The notes under the pieces were generated by a model. The model was not told where the DNA came from. It did no database searches and worked only from the letters and a program-made list of their open reading frames with translations. The position numbers and the translations under genes were made by a program. A DNA stretch of 43,010 nucleotides from Nitrospirota bacterium (GTDB lineage Bacteria; Nitrospirota; Thermodesulfovibrionia; Thermodesulfovibrionales; Magnetobacteriaceae): positions 1-43,010 of the forward strand of contig JADFXJ010000020.1 of the NCBI GenBank assembly GCA_015233615.1, in the 5' to 3' direction. This document shows, piece after piece, positions 8,525 to 18,075 of the stretch (its first letter is position 1; each line of letters starts with the position of its first letter).

Positions 8525-8634
8525 AGCATTCTCCTTTTACCCGGTCGGCTTATAACGTATAGCCGTATACCCGTAGCATGTTTATCGAATAATGACTAAT
8601 AATGACTATAGTATAACAAAACGGCAGCCCATTG

Positions 8635-8643
8635 TGATATAAT
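8635..8643 (+). promoter_or_regulatory. extended -10 promoter for the NTF2-like gene
   Basis: TGATATAAT at 8635-8643 is a perfect extended -10 (TGnTATAAT), 31 nt before the GTG start at 8674. No good -35 is seen, which the extended -10 makes less necessary. Confidence 0.5.
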
Positions 8644-8673
8644 CTGTACTCAATACCTAATAAGGAGAATAAC

Positions 8674-9435
8674 GTGAATTTTATGCTTCTGATCGCATGT
8701 TCTTACATTTCTTGCATGTTTATATTATACATATTTACATTATATATGCGAAGAGAGGTATGCTTCAACGTGCATAATGCCCGAAGTAACATCCGAAGGG
8801 ATACCCGAAAACCGAAGACGCTTAACTGCTTTTCGCCGGTTATTGCCTTGCCGGTGTTATTTGCCGTTATCGCTTCGGCCTCTGTTGCGCTTGGGGCGGA
8901 CGCCAACGTCGGTAAGGATAAAGCCGCACTTTCGAAGCTTGACATGAAACGCAGGGTGCCCGCGCGCATGATTCAGCAAAAGACATCCGTATCTCGCACC
9001 AAAAGGGTCGAGTCCGAGATAGACATTATGCTCAAGGCGTTTTCGAAGGCATATGTCGACAGGGACCTCATTGACGTCATGTCATACTATTCCACCGACC
9101 AGGACACTATAGCAGTCGGGTCGAACGAGGATGAAAAATTCATCGGACCCGAAATGATCAAAGAGGGATATCTGCAAGACTTCCTCGCGGCAAAGCAGTT
9201 GAAATATTTTGACGTTAAAGTGTTGGCACTGTCTTCTTACGGTAACGTTGCATGGCTCTTCGCGGACGCAAACGTAGGTATTGTTACGAAACAAAAGACG
9301 ATAGACGTGAAGGGACGCTTTACCGCCGTACTCAAACGCGGAGGGAGTGGATGGAAGTTCGTTCAGACCCATTTCTCTCTGCCCGCTCCAACCCCGGGCG
9401 ATAACGTCTGTAATACAATCAAACTTTCCGATTAG
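8674..9435 (+). CDS. secreted or membrane-anchored SnoaL/NTF2-like protein
   Basis: 253 aa from a GTG start chosen because AAGGAG (8662-8667) sits 6 nt upstream. Two hydrophobic stretches occur: residues 1-25 and 53-72, the latter ending 'ASASVALGADA' like a signal peptide. The true export signal may therefore start at an internal codon. Residues about 115-240 form an NTF2-like alpha+beta cone: 'LKAFSKAYVDRDLIDVMSYYSTD', 'FIGPEMIKEGY', 'GNVAWLFADANV', and a closing 'GWKFVQTHFSLP'. Such domains bind small ligands or are enzymes; the function here is unknown. The S55 protease gene follows after 73 nt. Confidence 0.75.
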   Translation: MNFMLLIACSYISCMFILYIFTLYMRREVCFNVHNARSNIRRDTRKPKTLNCFSPVIALPVLFAVIASASVALGADANVGKDKAALSKLDMKRRVPARMIQQKTSVSRTKRVESEIDIMLKAFSKAYVDRDLIDVMSYYSTDQDTIAVGSNEDEKFIGPEMIKEGYLQDFLAAKQLKYFDVKVLALSSYGNVAWLFADANVGIVTKQKTIDVKGRFTAVLKRGGSGWKFVQTHFSLPAPTPGDNVCNTIKLSD

Positions 9436-9508
9436 ATTGGGTAACTATATTAGCCTGATTAGCCTAAAAATCAACCTAAAAACGGCGGTTAGCAATTACA
9501 GAAATATT

Positions 9509-11083
9509 ATGCCGGGATATCGCCTGTATATTACCATCTTCTTAATAACCCTCTTTTTCATCACCCTGGTATTTATCAACCCCGCAGCGGCTGAAATGAA
9601 AGTGAAGGGCATAAGTATCATAGGCATAGAGGAATTAAGACCTGGAATGAGGGGATATGGGCTAACTGTGTTTAAAGGAACCGAACCTGAAAAGTTTAAG
9701 GTCGAGGTAGTGGATATAGTAGCCGGACAAATACCTGGCAAAAAGAATATCCTTATAAAAACGGAAGAAAAAAGGCATCTGTTTGGCAGTGGCGTAAGCG
9801 GAAGTCCGGTTTACTTCGATAACAGACTAGCCGGAGCAATCTATGCTACGGAGGAATATCAAATCGAGAATATATTGCATGTCATGCCTATTCAGAATAT
9901 GCTTGATGAACTTGAAAAAGTAATAACTGTTTTTGACGATAAAAACAGTACATCTGTCGATCAAAACGTGCCATCTACCGATAAAAACGGGGCGCCTGAT
10001 ATATCCGTTATATCCGTGAATAACTTTAAAGCTGTCTCAGCTCCAAAGGCTGGTGAGATGATTTTCGTACCGCTTGTTCGCGGAGATATATGGATTGGTT
10101 CAGCCGGAACTGTGACAACCGTGGACGGTAATATCCTGTTGGCGTTTGGACATCCTAATTTATTTACCGGGGACAATATAATTTTACCCATGCACAAGGC
10201 AAACGTAAATAGTACTATTCCAAAGATGAACCTGTCATATAAGATGGCTGCCGGCCTTGCGGAGATAGGCGCGGTCGTGTGGGATGGGAAACAAGCTATA
10301 ATAGGACAGATAGGCAGAAAAGCCTCCATGATACCGTTGAAAGTATCTCTTAAGACATTAAATTCGCCCGAAGCGAAAATATATAACATGGAAATAATCA
10401 GGAAAAGCCAGTTGATATCAAAGCTCATAGGAACCGTTATTTCCTCTTTGATAACGTCCAACATAAATGCGTCAACGAAAGAACAGGCGATAAGCGTGAA
10501 TTATTCCATGAAGATAAACGGTTTAAAGGGAGATGCGACATTTTCACAAAGGTATGACGCAGATAGTATAAAGGGAGATACGGGGCCTCTTGTAAGCGGG
10601 TTGATTTTGACAACGTTATTTAACGGCCTGGGCGACAAGTACGTGCCAGACGATATTTCAATCGGGATAGAGGAACTTGCAGATGGAAGAACCGGCAATA
10701 TCAGGAAAGCGGATTTCAACAAATCAACGGCACATGCAGGTGATACGGTTACCCTAAACGTGGAGATAGAACATTCTTTGGATGAGAGGATGGTAGTTCC
10801 GATAGAAATAGTTATCCCCGAGGGATTTAACGGAACGTTTCCCGTTAGCGTGGTGCCGGGCAACAAGGTAAGGCCTTCCGAAGTATCGCCCGATTATGCA
10901 ATATTAACGGTGGATTGGCTGAAAGGGGTACTAAGGAGCGATGACGTTGTGGTAATGTTTCCATCGGGGGCAAGAGCAACTGCGTTTTATCCAATTTCAA
11001 GGATCGACAGAACCGTAATAAGGCTTCCATGGGCTGTAACCGGTGCATCGGATGCAACTATAAATATCATAGACGCCAGATAA
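9509..11083 (+). CDS. SpoIVB-type (S55) serine peptidase-domain protein, exported
   Basis: The frame is open from 9347, but that region overlaps the preceding gene. The ATG at 9509 begins a clear signal peptide, 'MPGYRLYITIFLITLFFIT', ending '..NPAAAE', giving about 524 aa. The S55 region includes 'GIEELRPGMRGYGLTVFKGTEPEKF', the candidate nucleophile Ser in 'GSGVSGSPVYF', and 'LLAFGHPNLFTGDNIILPM', as in related bacterial envelope proteins. The C-terminal third is beta-rich. SpoIVB itself is a signalling protease of Bacillus sporulation; in Gram-negatives the role is unknown. It lies 88 nt upstream of the beta-propeller gene, in a co-directional cluster ending with an ABC transporter. Confidence 0.8.
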   Translation: MPGYRLYITIFLITLFFITLVFINPAAAEMKVKGISIIGIEELRPGMRGYGLTVFKGTEPEKFKVEVVDIVAGQIPGKKNILIKTEEKRHLFGSGVSGSPVYFDNRLAGAIYATEEYQIENILHVMPIQNMLDELEKVITVFDDKNSTSVDQNVPSTDKNGAPDISVISVNNFKAVSAPKAGEMIFVPLVRGDIWIGSAGTVTTVDGNILLAFGHPNLFTGDNIILPMHKANVNSTIPKMNLSYKMAAGLAEIGAVVWDGKQAIIGQIGRKASMIPLKVSLKTLNSPEAKIYNMEIIRKSQLISKLIGTVISSLITSNINASTKEQAISVNYSMKINGLKGDATFSQRYDADSIKGDTGPLVSGLILTTLFNGLGDKYVPDDISIGIEELADGRTGNIRKADFNKSTAHAGDTVTLNVEIEHSLDERMVVPIEIVIPEGFNGTFPVSVVPGNKVRPSEVSPDYAILTVDWLKGVLRSDDVVVMFPSGARATAFYPISRIDRTVIRLPWAVTGASDATINIIDAR

Positions 11084-11105
11084 TACCAGATAATACCAGA
11101 TAATA
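11076..11105 (+). repeat. three tandem copies of CCAGATAATA
   Basis: Three perfect 10-bp units run 11076-11085, 11086-11095 and 11096-11105. The stop codon of the S55 gene falls in the first unit, so the copies after it are non-coding. It looks like local slippage. Confidence 0.85.
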
Positions 11106-11171
11106 AATATAATAAACACCGGCACATAATAAACGCCGTATGAAAACACAGGATAAGGAAGGGAAAGGAAA

Positions 11172-13274
11172 ATGAGAAGATACGTGATAATACTGTGCTC
11201 ACTGTGCTTACTGTTTTTACAGGCATTAGCCGCTGCAAATCCATCTTTTGCGGTACAAACCAGGAAATGGACGGATAAGGACAAGGATAAAGGAAGTGCC
11301 GGTTTCTATTATGAAGGCGCGATGTATTCGGATAAAGGAACCGTAGTTAAAGGATATAACGTAAAGAAGTATGTTTATAAAAATAACTTAACATTATGGA
11401 GCGGCGCTTTCGATGAACAGGGCAGCCTGATTGTCGGTGGAGGATGGCCCGCAGTGCTCTCCGTTTTAAAAGACGACAAATTCACGGACGTTAACATCGA
11501 AGGTATAAAATCCACTTCAAGCAAACCAGCGTATTCGGTTATTAAGAGACTATCGTCCCGCTTGATTGGCGGCATAATGGGCAACGGCAATATTCTCGGT
11601 ATTGATTTAAAATCGTACGATAAATACAAAATCCTGTCAAACCTTCCCGTGGAAAACACATGGGATTTAGAGGACGTGGATAATGTATATTTTTACGCAG
11701 CCACGGGGCCGCTTGGCCAGGTATTCAGAATAGATTACAGGGAAGGGAAATACGAGGTATGGGCACAGGTGCCGGATATTAACGTTACATTCGTCCACAA
11801 CGGTGGAGATGGCAAAGTATATCTTGGAGGAGGCGAAACGGGCAACCTCTACGAATTAACGGGAAAACAGAAGATTAACGTGGTATACCATTTTCAGGAA
11901 GAGGCATTGGTGAAGGCCGTGGATTACGCCGGCGGCAGCCTGATTGTGGCCGTTAATAAATTAAGGAAGCCGCCCGACGCAAATAAGGAAGAGAATTACA
12001 AGGAATTTTTCAAGAAATTATCCGACCTGAAGGCCAATTACGGCGTAGATCAGGATTTAGCCATAACCTCAAACCAAAGGGAACTATCGATATTGAATTA
12101 CGCATACGGGAGCGTGTATTTGGTAACAAAGGACGGACGGGTCGAGAAGATATTATCTTTAAAGGACGAATACATATTCGATATTCAGCTCGATAAGAAA
12201 GGCAGGTTATATATAGCGACCGGGCCTAAAGGCAAAGTGTATATGATAAAAAATCCCCGGGATGACATTCACGACGTATGGACGGCTTATGGGGTTGACT
12301 ATAAAAACGTTACGTCCATAATCATGAAAGACGGTTATCCCGGCTTTTTTCTTGTCTCCGGAAACGAGGCGGTGGTGTTTCAGGTATCCGGTGAACTGGC
12401 GGATAACGCAAAGGTCATGACGCGTGTTTTAGGTACCGGTATCCCGGCGGACTGGGGCAAATTATCATGGGGTGGTAAAGGACTAAAAGTTTACTCAAGG
12501 CATGGCAACACTCCGGTACCCGATAAAACGTGGACCGAGTGGACGCAGCGGAAAAACGGTTCACCCGTGGAATTAAAGAATAACAGATGGGCATACGGGC
12601 AGTTGCGCTTTGACATAAAAGAAGACGCGATACTCAAAGGGTTCGAATATTATTATACGGAGAGGAATCATCGTCCGGTAGTAAAAGACGTCAAGGTATC
12701 CGACAGAGTGTACACAACGGCCGGGCCGCAGAGGGAAATAACCTGGGAAGCGGCGGATCCAAATGGCGACGAATTGATTTATAACGTATGGATTACCGAG
12801 GAGGGAAAGGAAAACTGGATAAATCTTTCGAAAAGTGCTTCGCTAAAGACAAGTAAATTTACGGTAGACACAGACTCTTTACCCGACGGCAGATATGTAG
12901 TAAAAGTAGAGGCATCCGATGAACCGTCAAACTATGGCAACGGGTTAAAGGGATATGCACTTTCCGAAGTTTTCATCAACAACAACGAAAGACCGGAGTT
13001 CCCGTCTTTAAAATATGACAATAAACGTAAGATATTTACGGGAAAAGTAGCAAGCAGGACGTCCGTTATAACTAAACTTTATTTTTCCGTCGACGGTGGT
13101 GAATGGATTGGTTTTTCATCGTCGGACGGTATTTTGGATGATAAGACAAAAGAGATAAGATTGAGCGTACCAAAGAATCTTGCCAACGGCCATCACGTTA
13201 TATCCTTTCGCGCTATAAACGAAGCCGGCAACCAGGGAAATAAGGTGATCGGTTTTACATACAGAGGGAAATAA
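11172..13274 (+). CDS. secreted beta-propeller protein with FN3/Ig-like C-terminal domains
   Basis: 700 aa with a signal peptide ('MRRYVIILCSLCLLFLQALA') and a purine-rich ribosome site (AAGGAAGGGAAAGG). Residues about 60-430 contain repeated blade-like strands ('LIVGGGWPAVLSVL', 'YFYAATGPLGQVFRIDY', 'VYLGGGETGNLYEL', 'LYIATGPKGKVYMI'), a propeller without catalytic motifs. Residues about 430-500 hold a 'TWTEWTQRKNGSPV' sandwich, and about 505-700 two FN3/Ig-like domains ('EITWEAADPNGDELIYNVWI', 'DGRYVVKVEASDEPSN'). It is probably periplasmic or surface-located. Its position after the S55 protease gene and before the ABC pair suggests a shared envelope role, which is inference. Confidence 0.8.
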   Translation: MRRYVIILCSLCLLFLQALAAANPSFAVQTRKWTDKDKDKGSAGFYYEGAMYSDKGTVVKGYNVKKYVYKNNLTLWSGAFDEQGSLIVGGGWPAVLSVLKDDKFTDVNIEGIKSTSSKPAYSVIKRLSSRLIGGIMGNGNILGIDLKSYDKYKILSNLPVENTWDLEDVDNVYFYAATGPLGQVFRIDYREGKYEVWAQVPDINVTFVHNGGDGKVYLGGGETGNLYELTGKQKINVVYHFQEEALVKAVDYAGGSLIVAVNKLRKPPDANKEENYKEFFKKLSDLKANYGVDQDLAITSNQRELSILNYAYGSVYLVTKDGRVEKILSLKDEYIFDIQLDKKGRLYIATGPKGKVYMIKNPRDDIHDVWTAYGVDYKNVTSIIMKDGYPGFFLVSGNEAVVFQVSGELADNAKVMTRVLGTGIPADWGKLSWGGKGLKVYSRHGNTPVPDKTWTEWTQRKNGSPVELKNNRWAYGQLRFDIKEDAILKGFEYYYTERNHRPVVKDVKVSDRVYTTAGPQREITWEAADPNGDELIYNVWITEEGKENWINLSKSASLKTSKFTVDTDSLPDGRYVVKVEASDEPSNYGNGLKGYALSEVFINNNERPEFPSLKYDNKRKIFTGKVASRTSVITKLYFSVDGGEWIGFSSSDGILDDKTKEIRLSVPKNLANGHHVISFRAINEAGNQGNKVIGFTYRGK

Positions 13275-13301
13275 GGTAATCGGATTTACATACAGAGGTA
13301 A
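13240..13301 (+). repeat. 31-bp tandem duplication at the propeller-gene 3' end
   Basis: 13240-13270 and 13271-13301 are near-identical 31-bp copies. The first encodes the last residues (VIGFTYRGK) and stop; the second repeats the same coding end out of use, directly before the ABC gene. It is a small slippage or duplication scar. Confidence 0.8.
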
Positions 13302-13307
13302 GTAAGC

Positions 13308-13970
13308 ATGTTAAAACTGATCAAAGTAAACGTTGTATACGGTAGAAATAAAAAGAAATTGCAAGTATTGAAAGACGTCGATTTCCATCTTGGCGAAGGA
13401 GAGTTTATAACCGTTACCGGCCCGTCGGGCTCCGGAAAGACAACGTTTGTACAGATATGCGGAGGACTTTCGACGCCAACGAGTGGCGTTGTAGAATTCA
13501 ACGGGCAAAAAATGCACGAGATAAACGATGACCGCTTATCAGCCATAAGGAACACGTCTATCGGATTTGTGTTTCAGAATTATAATCTTGTCGAGTACCT
13601 GACCGCGCTGGAGAACGTCGAACTGCCGCTTATGTTTAGAAAAATACCGGCTAAAGAGAGAAAGGACTCTGCCAGGGAGATGCTTTATTCCCTGGGACTA
13701 AAAGACAGGATGGGACATTATCCGGCTGAACTTTCAGGCGGAGAGTGCCAGAGGGTTGCCATAGCCAGGGCGCTTGTAGTCAGGCCACGCCTGATAATAG
13801 CGGATGAACCTACAGGTAATCTCGACTCTGAAAACAGTAAGCACGTAATGGAAATTATTGTGAGGATTTTCGCGGAAAACCGGATTTCTATTATCCTGGT
13901 GACACATAATCCATGGATAGCCGATTATGGCACCAGAAGGATCAAAATCGAGAGCGGCGTTCTTTTATGA
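13308..13970 (+). CDS. ABC transporter ATP-binding protein (LolD/MacB family)
   Basis: 220 aa, the typical length. Walker A 'GPSGSGKTT', Q-loop 'VFQNYNLVEYLTALENVELP' (characteristic of the LolD/MacB/FtsE group), signature 'LSGGECQRVAIARAL', Walker B 'LIIADEPTGNLD' and the His in 'ILVTHNPWIA' are present. These ATPases usually drive mechanotransmission across the envelope rather than classical transport. The stop codon overlaps the permease start (ATGA), so the two are coupled. Confidence 0.92.
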   Translation: MLKLIKVNVVYGRNKKKLQVLKDVDFHLGEGEFITVTGPSGSGKTTFVQICGGLSTPTSGVVEFNGQKMHEINDDRLSAIRNTSIGFVFQNYNLVEYLTALENVELPLMFRKIPAKERKDSAREMLYSLGLKDRMGHYPAELSGGECQRVAIARALVVRPRLIIADEPTGNLDSENSKHVMEIIVRIFAENRISIILVTHNPWIADYGTRRIKIESGVLL

Positions 13971-15475
13971 TTACAGTCAGAGATATTATTTATATTAACA
14001 GAAGAAGAAACGGTAAAAAGAAAGTGCTGGGCAAAAAGAAGTATATGTTCAATTTTTTTGCCATTCTTTTCATCGTAGTAATACTTACAAATGTAATTTA
14101 TGGGATTTACAATAAAATTAACAATTTTTTTATCGATAAAGAGTACCCTCACAAGTCGATACTTTTTGTCCATAATTATGAAAAAGCGTATGAAAGAGGT
14201 TATCATTTTGATTGGTACAATACTCCACCCATTTCGGAGGAACAGTTAAACGCCTTAAAAAATATGAAAGGAGTGGCTGATATTCAGTCTGATTTTGGCA
14301 ATGTGCGCGCGTATACCTATTTTGACATGAATAGAGTGAACTACATTTTACCACCTTATTATCTTTTTAAATATGACAAAGAATTCTTTAAACTTTACGT
14401 TGAGCTTCCACCTGAAAAGATACAAAGGGGAACGATTCCAATCTTAATGTCGCGGGATCTTTTTAATTATCGTTATGTTAAAGATAAAAACATATTTCAA
14501 AGGGATATTAATTATAAAGCGTCCTGGCTTGGAAAGGCATTTGACGTCTTTATAGATCCTAATTGCAGACAACCTCTGCCTTCATGGAGTTGGTCGGATA
14601 AAGACGTCAGAGAAATATTACTAAATCCTGAAACCATGAAGAAAAAAATAATAGATTCTCAAAAGAAAACATTAATTGATCTGGCACTGGATAATCCAGC
14701 CAATGTCAGATACTGCACACCAATCAGTATTAGAGTTCAGGTTGTTGGTTTTATCAGAGACAAATCTATTAGTCCTTTGGTATATGGTGTAATACCACGC
14801 GAACAGGCTAATGCGATAGATGAAATTCTTCGAATGAGAAGCAATGCGTTTAACGATGAAGTCACCAGAAGCCGGAACAATAAATTAATCTACGTACTGC
14901 CTGAACCCGAACAGAGAGACTCGGTAATTAAAAAAATAAAGGAAATGAAACTCACGGTAGATACCAGTGAAACGTTACAAGCCGATACATTCCTAATGAG
15001 AAGTATAGATGATGTGGGCACCCCGATATTTGTTGCAATACTTTTCATACTGGTTTTCTTTTCATTCACCATATACCAATTACTAAGTGCCAAAGTAAAG
15101 GATTCTATAAGAGAAATAGGAACAATGCGATGCGTTGGCGCCACAAAAAATGACGTCAAAAGAATTTTTACTTATTTAATATACTACGACATGTTAAAGA
15201 CATATATTATTGTACTGATTATTTCACAAATAGCACTGCTAATAGCGGGTTCTTTTACGGCAAGGCATTTAAACCATATTAATGTAGATTTTCTTTCGAA
15301 CGAGCTGTTTTTGATTGCTTCGCGTTCGGGGGATTTTGCCATTTGGTGGTTAATTGCACCGTTATGGTATCAGTTTTTACCGTTAATATTTCTAATACCC
15401 GTAACGGCTATAGCAGTCTATATTCCCGTCCTGAAAGCGTCACGCACCGATCCGGCGGTAGTAATAAAGGAATAG
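13967..15475 (+). CDS. FtsX/MacB-like ABC permease
   Basis: The ATG at 13967 overlaps the ATPase stop by 4 nt; an earlier in-frame start lies inside the ATPase gene and is unlikely. 502 aa. One N-terminal membrane segment ('FNFFAILFIVVILTNVIYGI'), a large periplasmic domain (about 50-345), then three C-terminal segments around 'VAILFILVFFSFTIYQLL', 'YIIVLIISQIALLIAGSF' and 'LIFLIPVTAIAVYIPVL', with the family's ending 'ASRTDPAVVIKE'. This is the MacB/FtsX topology. No membrane-fusion partner gene is adjacent; the upstream exported S55 and propeller proteins are candidate partners. The gene is visibly more A/T-rich than its neighbours. Confidence 0.88.
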   Translation: MITVRDIIYINRRRNGKKKVLGKKKYMFNFFAILFIVVILTNVIYGIYNKINNFFIDKEYPHKSILFVHNYEKAYERGYHFDWYNTPPISEEQLNALKNMKGVADIQSDFGNVRAYTYFDMNRVNYILPPYYLFKYDKEFFKLYVELPPEKIQRGTIPILMSRDLFNYRYVKDKNIFQRDINYKASWLGKAFDVFIDPNCRQPLPSWSWSDKDVREILLNPETMKKKIIDSQKKTLIDLALDNPANVRYCTPISIRVQVVGFIRDKSISPLVYGVIPREQANAIDEILRMRSNAFNDEVTRSRNNKLIYVLPEPEQRDSVIKKIKEMKLTVDTSETLQADTFLMRSIDDVGTPIFVAILFILVFFSFTIYQLLSAKVKDSIREIGTMRCVGATKNDVKRIFTYLIYYDMLKTYIIVLIISQIALLIAGSFTARHLNHINVDFLSNELFLIASRSGDFAIWWLIAPLWYQFLPLIFLIPVTAIAVYIPVLKASRTDPAVVIKE

Positions 15476-15912
15476 GGTAACGCGATGCTCAACTCTTTTG
15501 TCGTCAATGTCCTGAGCCGTCAGCCGCAACCTCCCTACCACCCCGTGAGAGGGTATTCGCGGGCCGTCACTACCGGATAGAACCGAGCCGCTGGTCGTAT
15601 TCGCGTGCCGGATCCTGTCCCTTAATCCTTTTGTGCCGCATTCCAACCTCTTACCGTCACCCACCCCACTGCGTCATTCCGGCTTGTGCGGAATCGCCTT
15701 TGTCCTTGCTCTTGCCCTTTCTGTCATCCTCGCCCCTGTTCAAGCCAGGGGCAGGCTTCGCGGGGATCCAGTCCTTGCTCTTGTCCTTTTCATTCGACTT
15801 GGGCCCACTATCGCGCACTATCAAAACCGTTACTCTTGATTAGTTTACCATGTGTTGGTTTCTATTAGTAATTTATGGTAGCATAGGTATTACGCAAGGT
15901 GAGGTGGAAAGC
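15476..15912. other. 437-nt intergenic region with decayed short repeats
   Basis: No gene is convincing. There are two short hairpins: ATTCCG/CGGAAT at 15676-15694 and GCCCCTG/CAGGGGC at 15732-15752. A 13-bp direct repeat, GTCCTTGCTCTTG, occurs at 15702-15714 and 15771-15783. Phrases like 'CATTCCGGCTTGTGCGGAAT' and 'GCTTCGCGGGGATCCAG' resemble decayed REP-type intergenic repeats. The promoter for the decarboxylase gene should lie near the right end, but I cannot place it with confidence. Confidence 0.5.
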
Positions 15913-17094
15913 ATGGTAAAGACATTCAAGATAGATAGCGCAAAGGCTAAGATGGTGGATAAGTCGACTCTGCTCAAGGTTTTGAGCTACATCGACTCAA
16001 GCGAGGTACGTACCCCCGTCCTTGCCATAAACGGCGAAAAGGTAAGGGCTAACATTTCCCTTATCGGGCACAACATTCGCAATTGCAAAGCCTACTACGC
16101 AGTTAAGGCAAACCCCGATATCGGTATGATTCGCCTTCTCAACGACACGCTGCTCAGGGACGGCTCCAGGTGCGGCTTCGAGATATCCAGCATGGGCGAG
16201 CTAAAGGTACTTATGGAGGCCGGTGTAGAGCCGAGCAGGATAATATGCAGCAATCCCGTCAAGACGCTCGCTTTTCTCAGGGAGGCCGTAGACTACGGCG
16301 TCACGTACTACTCTTATGACTCGGCGACGGAGGTGGACAAACTTGCCGTCTATGCCCCCGGTTGTAACGTCTACGTCCGCCTGTCTATCCCAAACGAGGG
16401 CAGCGAGTGGCCGCTTAGCAAGAAATTCGGAGTCGAAGTCGACGACGCAGTCATACTTCTCGAAAAGGCTGTCCAAAAGGGTCTCAATCCGGTAGGGGTA
16501 ACCTTTCACGTCGGTTCCCAGTGCAACAACATTTACAACTGGAACATCGCCCTCGACAAGGCACGTCTTGTGTTCGATATGGCCGGGCGAAAGGGCATCG
16601 AACTGAGCTTCCTTAATATCGGCGGCGGTTACCCCGTCAAGTATACAAAGAGCGTACTGGCCATAGATACCATCGAAAAGCATATAAACGCCCTCATCGC
16701 CGAGCGTTTCGGCGACGACGTGTCCGTTGCCGTCGAGCCGGGGCGCGCCGTAGTCGGAGACGCCGGTATCATGATAAGCAGCGTTACGGGCAAGGCAGAC
16801 AGGCTTGACGAAAAGTGGCTATACATAGACGTCGGAGTATTTAACGGCCTGATGGAAAGCGTCGGGGGTATCAGGTATACCTACATAGTGGAGACGACCC
16901 AACATACCGGCAACAAAAAGAGTTGGGTACTGGCGGGCCCAAGCTGCGACAGCTTCGACGTGATAGACAAAAACGTCGAACTTAACGAACCGGAAGTGGG
17001 AGACATAGTCCTTGTTCTTTCCGCGGGTGCATATACAATCTCCTATGCATCCGAGTTCAACGGTATAACCATACCCAAAACCGTTATTTTATAA
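15913..17094 (+). CDS. ornithine-type decarboxylase (PLP fold III, alanine-racemase-like)
   Basis: The ATG at 15913 has AGGTGGAAAGC just before it and gives 393 aa, the usual length; an upstream in-frame start at 15850 lacks a ribosome site. The PLP lysine is K65 in 'YYAVKANPD'; 'HVGSQ', the phosphate-binding 'NIGGGYP' and 'EPGR', and the active-site Cys in 'GPSCDSFDVI' are all present. The enzyme decarboxylates ornithine (or possibly lysine) to a diamine in the cytosol. With the spermidine synthase gene 64 nt downstream it makes a polyamine pathway. The SAM decarboxylase needed to complete it is not in the window. Confidence 0.92.
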   Translation: MVKTFKIDSAKAKMVDKSTLLKVLSYIDSSEVRTPVLAINGEKVRANISLIGHNIRNCKAYYAVKANPDIGMIRLLNDTLLRDGSRCGFEISSMGELKVLMEAGVEPSRIICSNPVKTLAFLREAVDYGVTYYSYDSATEVDKLAVYAPGCNVYVRLSIPNEGSEWPLSKKFGVEVDDAVILLEKAVQKGLNPVGVTFHVGSQCNNIYNWNIALDKARLVFDMAGRKGIELSFLNIGGGYPVKYTKSVLAIDTIEKHINALIAERFGDDVSVAVEPGRAVVGDAGIMISSVTGKADRLDEKWLYIDVGVFNGLMESVGGIRYTYIVETTQHTGNKKSWVLAGPSCDSFDVIDKNVELNEPEVGDIVLVLSAGAYTISYASEFNGITIPKTVIL

Positions 17095-17158
17095 AAGTGA
17101 TATTCCATATATTAAATTATAAATTCCAATAAATTTTCGTATAAGGAGAAACGGCAAG

Positions 17159-17992
17159 ATGATAAGATTTATCGAAAAAGAACCCTACTCTCCCATCGAG
17201 CACTCTTATGAAGTCGAAGACATTCTATATAAAGGCAAGAGCAAGTATCAGGAGATCTCCGTCATAAAAAACCCTTTTTTCGGCAAGATGCTCTTACTCG
17301 ACAACATCGTCCAGATAACCGAGCGCGACGAGCTTTTTTACCACGAAATGCTGACCCACGTGCTAATGTACGCGCACCCAAACCCCAAGCGAGTGGTGGT
17401 TATTGGCGGCGGTGACGGCGGCATCGTCAGGGAGGTCTTAAAGCACAAGACCGTAGAAAAGGTTTACTTCGTGGAAATCGACGATCTGGTTATCAAAGTC
17501 TCCAGGGAGTTCTTCCCCACCGTATCATGTGCGGTCGACGACCCGCGGGTAGATATAAAGATCATGGACGGAGCCGAGTTCGTTAAGTCGGCAAAGGACA
17601 TCGACGTTGTCATTGTAGATTCGACGGACGTCATAGGATTTGCCCGCACTCTTTTTACAAAGGAGTTTTTTAATAACGTCAAAAGCGCCATGACCGAAAA
17701 CGGTATGTTCGTTACCCACACCGAGTCACTGCACCACCACAAGGAGGTAGTTGTCGAAATGCAGGAAAGTCTCCACAGGGTTTTTCCCGTTGTGGACCTC
17801 TACACGGTATGCATTGCCACGTACCCCGGCAACTGGTGGGCTTTCGCTGTGGGTTCCCTGAAACTGAATCCCAGGGAGTGCAGGCATCCCTTCGAAATAG
17901 ACACGAAGTTCTACGACGACGAGATACACGCGCAGTCTTTCGTAACGCCAAAGTTCTATAAAAAGCTGATAAACCGCCAGCTTCAGTGGTAA
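17159..17992 (+). CDS. speE: spermidine synthase
   Basis: 277 aa, the normal length. The N-terminal beta domain ('EHSYEVEDILYKGKSKYQEISV') precedes the Rossmann domain with the decarboxylated-SAM site 'VVVIGGGDGGIVREVLKH' and acidic 'FVEIDDLV'. The catalytic Asp region is 'DVVIVDSTDV'. It transfers aminopropyl from decarboxylated SAM to putrescine. The ribosome site AAGGAG lies before the ATG, and it is probably co-transcribed with the decarboxylase. Confidence 0.95.
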   Translation: MIRFIEKEPYSPIEHSYEVEDILYKGKSKYQEISVIKNPFFGKMLLLDNIVQITERDELFYHEMLTHVLMYAHPNPKRVVVIGGGDGGIVREVLKHKTVEKVYFVEIDDLVIKVSREFFPTVSCAVDDPRVDIKIMDGAEFVKSAKDIDVVIVDSTDVIGFARTLFTKEFFNNVKSAMTENGMFVTHTESLHHHKEVVVEMQESLHRVFPVVDLYTVCIATYPGNWWAFAVGSLKLNPRECRHPFEIDTKFYDDEIHAQSFVTPKFYKKLINRQLQW

Positions 17993-18075
17993 ATCGATAG
18001 TAAACCGTCGATCCTGAAATGTAAATATATTTATAGAAGATATACCTGTTGGAAACCGTACATAGCGGGGGAATT

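Noticed and set aside
9347..9508. N-terminal extension of the S55 protein
   Set aside because: It overlaps the NTF2-like gene and would bury the signal peptide that starts at 9509.
15631..15868. Overlapping short plus-strand ORFs before the decarboxylase gene
   Set aside because: Low-complexity Leu/Ser/Pro sequence in a repeat-rich intergenic region, with no ribosome sites.
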